Assembly (NCBI GenBank): GCA_021816695.1 | Contig: JAKAXE010000018.1 | Location: 1 to 32,790 of the forward strand | Reading direction: 5' to 3' | From: a bacterium | Lineage (GTDB): Bacteria > Chloroflexota > Dormibacteria > Aeolococcales > Bog-877 | DNA length: 32,790 nt | Part shown: positions 30,494-32,790 of the stretch, in pieces | How the letters are laid out: every line of letters starts with the position of its first letter | Position numbering within the stretch: the stretch's first letter is position 1 | Notes under the pieces: generated by a model | What the model saw: only the letters and a program-made list of their open reading frames with translations | The model's database searches: none | What the model was told of the DNA's origin: nothing | Position numbers and translations under genes: made by a program

Positions 30494-30958
30494 TCAGTGC
30501 CCTGCGGATTGCAGCACGTCATGGGTTATGTCCATCTGCCCCCGGTGACGGGCCAGCTCCTCGTAGATGTGCAGCAGTGCCCCCCCCTGAGTCCGGGTGA
30601 TCTGGGGCATGTCCGGGTCGGAGTCAACGGCACTTCGGGGGGCGGACTCCGGTTCTGCGCCCTCTACGTCCCGGACGAGCTGGTCGCGGGCGGCCCTGGC
30701 TCGCTGGACCAGCTCCCCGACCTCGCCCTCGGCAGCGAATTCGCTGGCGCGGCGCCGCTCGGACGGCCGGCCCGTCACCACGTGCCCTCCCCAGTACTCC
30801 ATGACGCCTAGACAGTGGGTGAGGATCACGAAGGGAGAGTTGGACCCCGGCGCCCTGAGCCGCCGGTTGGCCAGATCGTCGCCCAGCTCTTGGACCATTC
30901 GGATCATCGCTTCCAGCTGCTCGTCGACAAAGCGCAGGTAGTCGGGCTTGGAGATCAA
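30494..30958 (-). CDS. DinB/DUF664-like protein (second)
   Basis: A 154-residue four-helix DinB-type protein: YLRFVDEQLEAMIRMVQEL, then FVILTHCLGVMEYWGGHVV with a His, and a last helix LLHIYEELARHRGQMDITHD with two more His. These are the usual metal ligands. Such proteins resemble mycothiol-dependent maleylpyruvate isomerase relatives. The TTG start at 30958 is chosen because GGAGG lies seven bases before it and the domain begins at once. It is not a close copy of the DUF664 gene at 24253. Confidence 0.82.
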   Translation of the reverse strand: MISKPDYLRFVDEQLEAMIRMVQELGDDLANRRLRAPGSNSPFVILTHCLGVMEYWGGHVVTGRPSERRRASEFAAEGEVGELVQRARAARDQLVRDVEGAEPESAPRSAVDSDPDMPQITRTQGGALLHIYEELARHRGQMDITHDVLQSAGH

Positions 30959-31178
30959 TCGCGGCCTCCTCTGGCGGCTGTGGCCCCGCCCGGTCGCGCC
31001 GGAGAGGCCGGCGCAGGGCCATTGTCGGGCGGGCAGGGCTGGCGTTGTAGGCGGGGTCCCGCCATCGCGGAATGGCCCTTCGGCGCTGCCTTCCCGCCAC
31101 ACCGGGCAGACGAGCGCCCCCGCTCCGACCCGTCCGCGTCGAAGCCCTCCTTCCAAACGGCGGGGCGCAGGGCTCCCC
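30959..31178. other. gap between DinB-like and membrane-protein genes
   Basis: It holds the GGAGG ribosome-binding site of the DinB-like gene at its left end. I see no further gene and no clear promoter. Confidence 0.4.
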
Positions 31179-31664
31179 TCAGCTCGCCCGAATCGGCTCG
31201 CGCCCGGCAGCGGGGAGGAGAAACAGCAAGAGCGCGTAGGCCAGCATCGACAACCCGCCACAGCTCGCCATCGCGATTGAGGCGGCGTCTCCGGCACCGC
31301 CCAGGGTGCTGGCTCCAAGGTCCGCCGCAGCACCTGTAGCCAGGATCGCCAGGATCGCCAGCGCCACCGTCCGAGGCTGCCTGAGTGCCACAACGCGAAC
31401 GAAAGCGGCCATGGCGCTGGCCAGCAAGAGCGCCCCCAGCGCCGCGTGAACGGCGAGTGGTATTCGGCCCCGGGTGAAAAGCGCCAGAAGCTGGGCCGGC
31501 AGGCCGCGGGCCACGCCTCCCACCGGCCAGCGGACGGCGACGCTCACGGCCACCCCGAGGGATGACTCCAGCACCAGCATGGTCAGGGCGGCGAGGCAGT
31601 TGGCGCGCCGTGCGAAGGCGGCGGCATCGCTGGACGGGTGGCTGCCGTGGGCCGTCCCGGTCAC
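31179..31664 (-). CDS. four-helix membrane protein of unknown function
   Basis: A 161-residue protein with about four membrane segments: CLAALTMLVLESSLGVAVSV, LAVHAALGALLLASAMAAFV, TVALAILAILATGAAADLGA and MLAYALLLFLLPAAG. There are no motifs I can tie to a family. GTG start at 31664. It is on the same strand as its neighbours but separated by about 100 and 220 bases, so it is probably its own unit. Confidence 0.7.
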   Translation of the reverse strand: MTGTAHGSHPSSDAAAFARRANCLAALTMLVLESSLGVAVSVAVRWPVGGVARGLPAQLLALFTRGRIPLAVHAALGALLLASAMAAFVRVVALRQPRTVALAILAILATGAAADLGASTLGGAGDAASIAMASCGGLSMLAYALLLFLLPAAGREPIRAS

Positions 31665-31770
31665 AGCATCACCTTGCCGCCGGCGCCCGAGGGGAACGCC
31701 AAGCGCCGCCAGGAGGGCCAGGGCTGCCGGCCCCGCCGGATCCCACCGGCTGAGGGCCGCAGCTAGCAGC

Positions 31771-32400
31771 CTAGAGCGGCAGACGGTCCGCCAGAGTCGG
31801 GGTGGCCCTCAGGGTGGCGGCCACCATCTCGCAGATGGGGGAGAGATCGCGCGGCTCGCTGAGGTCAAGGTACCAGCTCTGCTCGGCGGTGAAGCGCTCC
31901 ACCCACACGGCCCCCTCGCGGAAGGCCAGGTTGAGGTGCACCACCCGGCCATCGTCGTCGGGAAGCACCCGGGACAGCAGCGACTCCACGGTCGAGATCC
32001 AGGCCTGCACCTCGCTCAGGTCGGACAGCTGGTATCCGCCGTCCCCCAGGTCGTACTCCACGACCAGGTCCACCCCGGGGTGGGGTCGCTGGGCGCGGTG
32101 GCTGCACGTCTCGCCCGGCTCGTGGTACAGGTCGCACTCGCTGCCCGGCCCGTAGGTCCCGAGGTAGGTGAGCAGGGCGTCCCAGTGGAAATGCAGCGAC
32201 GCCTGATAGCGCGGCGCCGCCTCCGAGCCGCCGACGTGGGCGGCGCAGCGGAAGGTGCGGTCCCCGGTGCTCGGCTCCATCTCGTGGCCGATGTCCTCCA
32301 CCACCAGGCCCGTCCGATCCAGCCCCTCCAGGAGATCGGAGGCCAGCTCCTCGTAAACCGGGAAGTAGTAGCCGTCCTCCTCGGGCAGCTCGCCGCTCAC
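31771..32400 (-). CDS. hypothetical protein coupled to FemAB-type gene
   Basis: A 209-residue soluble, acidic protein with many aromatic residues (GYYFPVYEELASDLLEGLD, QASLHFHWDALLTYLGTYG, VVHLNLAFREGAVWVERF). I do not recognise the family. The GTG start overlaps the end of the FemAB-type gene by four bases (GTGA), so the two are translated from one mRNA. Confidence 0.75.
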   Translation of the reverse strand: MSGELPEEDGYYFPVYEELASDLLEGLDRTGLVVEDIGHEMEPSTGDRTFRCAAHVGGSEAAPRYQASLHFHWDALLTYLGTYGPGSECDLYHEPGETCSHRAQRPHPGVDLVVEYDLGDGGYQLSDLSEVQAWISTVESLLSRVLPDDDGRVVHLNLAFREGAVWVERFTAEQSWYLDLSEPRDLSPICEMVAATLRATPTLADRLPL

Positions 32401-32790
32401 CGCGCTCTCCGATTCCGGCCGGTGAGACGGATCCGGTCGAGGGCTCTCAAGAGCGGCACCCCTCCGCGGACCAGCGGGCGTCGGCGGCCCCCGAGGTAGC
32501 GGACGCTGCGTCCGGCGAACCCGAGCTTGAACTGGGCCAGCCCATGCCAGGGGTGGTCGGGGCGGTCGTCCTCAGGAACTCCCCAGAGGTCATAGTCGGT
32601 GCAGCCCTCCTCGCGCCCCTCCATCATCGCGCGCCAGTGCAGGAGGTGGTTGGGCATGTCCTCGCGATGGTCGCCGGTGGCCCCACCGTAGAGGTACACC
32701 AGCTCCTGTCCGCAGCGGGCCAGGAGAACGGCCGCCGCGGTGGTTCCCCGGACCTCGGCCACCCGCACCCGGGCCAGCGGCCCCAGCTGC
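32397..32790 (-). CDS. FemAB-type peptidyl/acetyl-transferase, C-terminal part (partial)
   Basis: The gene continues beyond the right edge, so only about 131 C-terminal residues are present. They show the FemABX/GNAT hallmark: LVYLYGGATGDHREDMPNHL, then a long helix and GCTDYDLWGVPEDD, and FKLGFAGRSVRYLGG. In FemX-like enzymes this half binds the acceptor for adding an amino acid to lipid II; other members act in exopolysaccharide or cyanophycin-like pathways. The missing N-terminus prevents a finer call. Confidence 0.85.
   Translation of the reverse strand, partial: QLGPLARVRVAEVRGTTAAAVLLARCGQELVYLYGGATGDHREDMPNHLLHWRAMMEGREEGCTDYDLWGVPEDDRPDHPWHGLAQFKLGFAGRSVRYLGGRRRPLVRGGVPLLRALDRIRLTGRNRRAR

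Noticed and set aside
24253-30958. The two DinB/DUF664 genes as a recent duplication
   Set aside because: They share only the general metal-site layout; their sequences and lengths differ too much for a recent copy.
1-32790. tRNA, rRNA or CRISPR array
   Set aside because: I found no cloverleaf-like T-arm (GGTTCGA type) with matching arms, no rRNA-like sequence and no regularly spaced repeats in any intergenic gap.

Overview
This is a very GC-rich, densely coded bacterial chromosome segment with no rRNA, no tRNA, no CRISPR array and no complete mobile element that I can see. GTG, and more rarely TTG, starts are common. Genes are packed in short operons with 1-8 base overlaps. Many monocistronic or operon-leading genes have a -10-like hexamer only 6-7 bases before the start codon, so they should give leaderless mRNAs. 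With the gene content (FemAB-type protein, two DUF664/DinB proteins, EF-G-like GTPase, pirin, YjbQ) this suggests a high-GC Terrabacteria lineage such as Actinomycetota, Chloroflexota or Dormibacterota. The sequence alone does not let me choose between them.

Left third (1-14.4 kb). After a 36-bp perfect palindrome and a leaderless cupin gene come two minus-strand operons of the same design. Operon 1 (8921 to 599) runs: FCD-type GntR regulator, isochorismatase-like hydrolase, acyl-CoA ligase, lipoprotein solute-binding protein (ABC family 5), VOC protein, MDR oxidoreductase, PaaI-type thioesterase, BAAT-type acyl-CoA thioesterase. Operon 2 (14392 to 9829) runs: a GntR about three quarters identical to the first, a SufS/Csd-like class V aminotransferase, a second family-5 binding lipoprotein and an OsmC protein. 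Neither operon contains a permease or transport ATPase. A decayed IS1380-like transposase lies between them. The likely theme is uptake and CoA-dependent or sulfur-related breakdown of two related substrates, each controlled by its own copy of one regulator. The substrates are unknown.

Middle (14.5-24.1 kb). A helix-turn-helix/DUF3887-like gene and a small PH-like gene diverge from a 21-bp perfect palindrome whose two arms each contain a TTGACA -35 box; both genes look leaderless. The plus side continues into a metallo-beta-lactamase-fold hydrolase and methylglyoxal synthase. Next come a PfkB kinase (apparently CTG-started) behind a small unknown gene, diverging from a Nudix ADP-ribose pyrophosphatase/macrodomain pair; a DUF1697 gene; YjbQ; an amidase; and an ABC-2 exporter (ATPase, permease, small unknown protein).

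Right third (24.2-32.8 kb). DUF664/DinB protein, pirin, an EF-G-like GTPase whose G3 motif lacks the catalytic histidine, folP (with an N-terminal extension) and folK, an orphan PIN-domain gene, a second DinB-type gene, a four-helix membrane protein, an unknown protein, and a FemAB-type gene cut by the window edge.

The most original signals are the shared-operator divergent leaderless promoter at 15.1 kb, the recurrent leaderless architecture, and the two parallel GntR/binding-protein operons with conserved promoter spacing.
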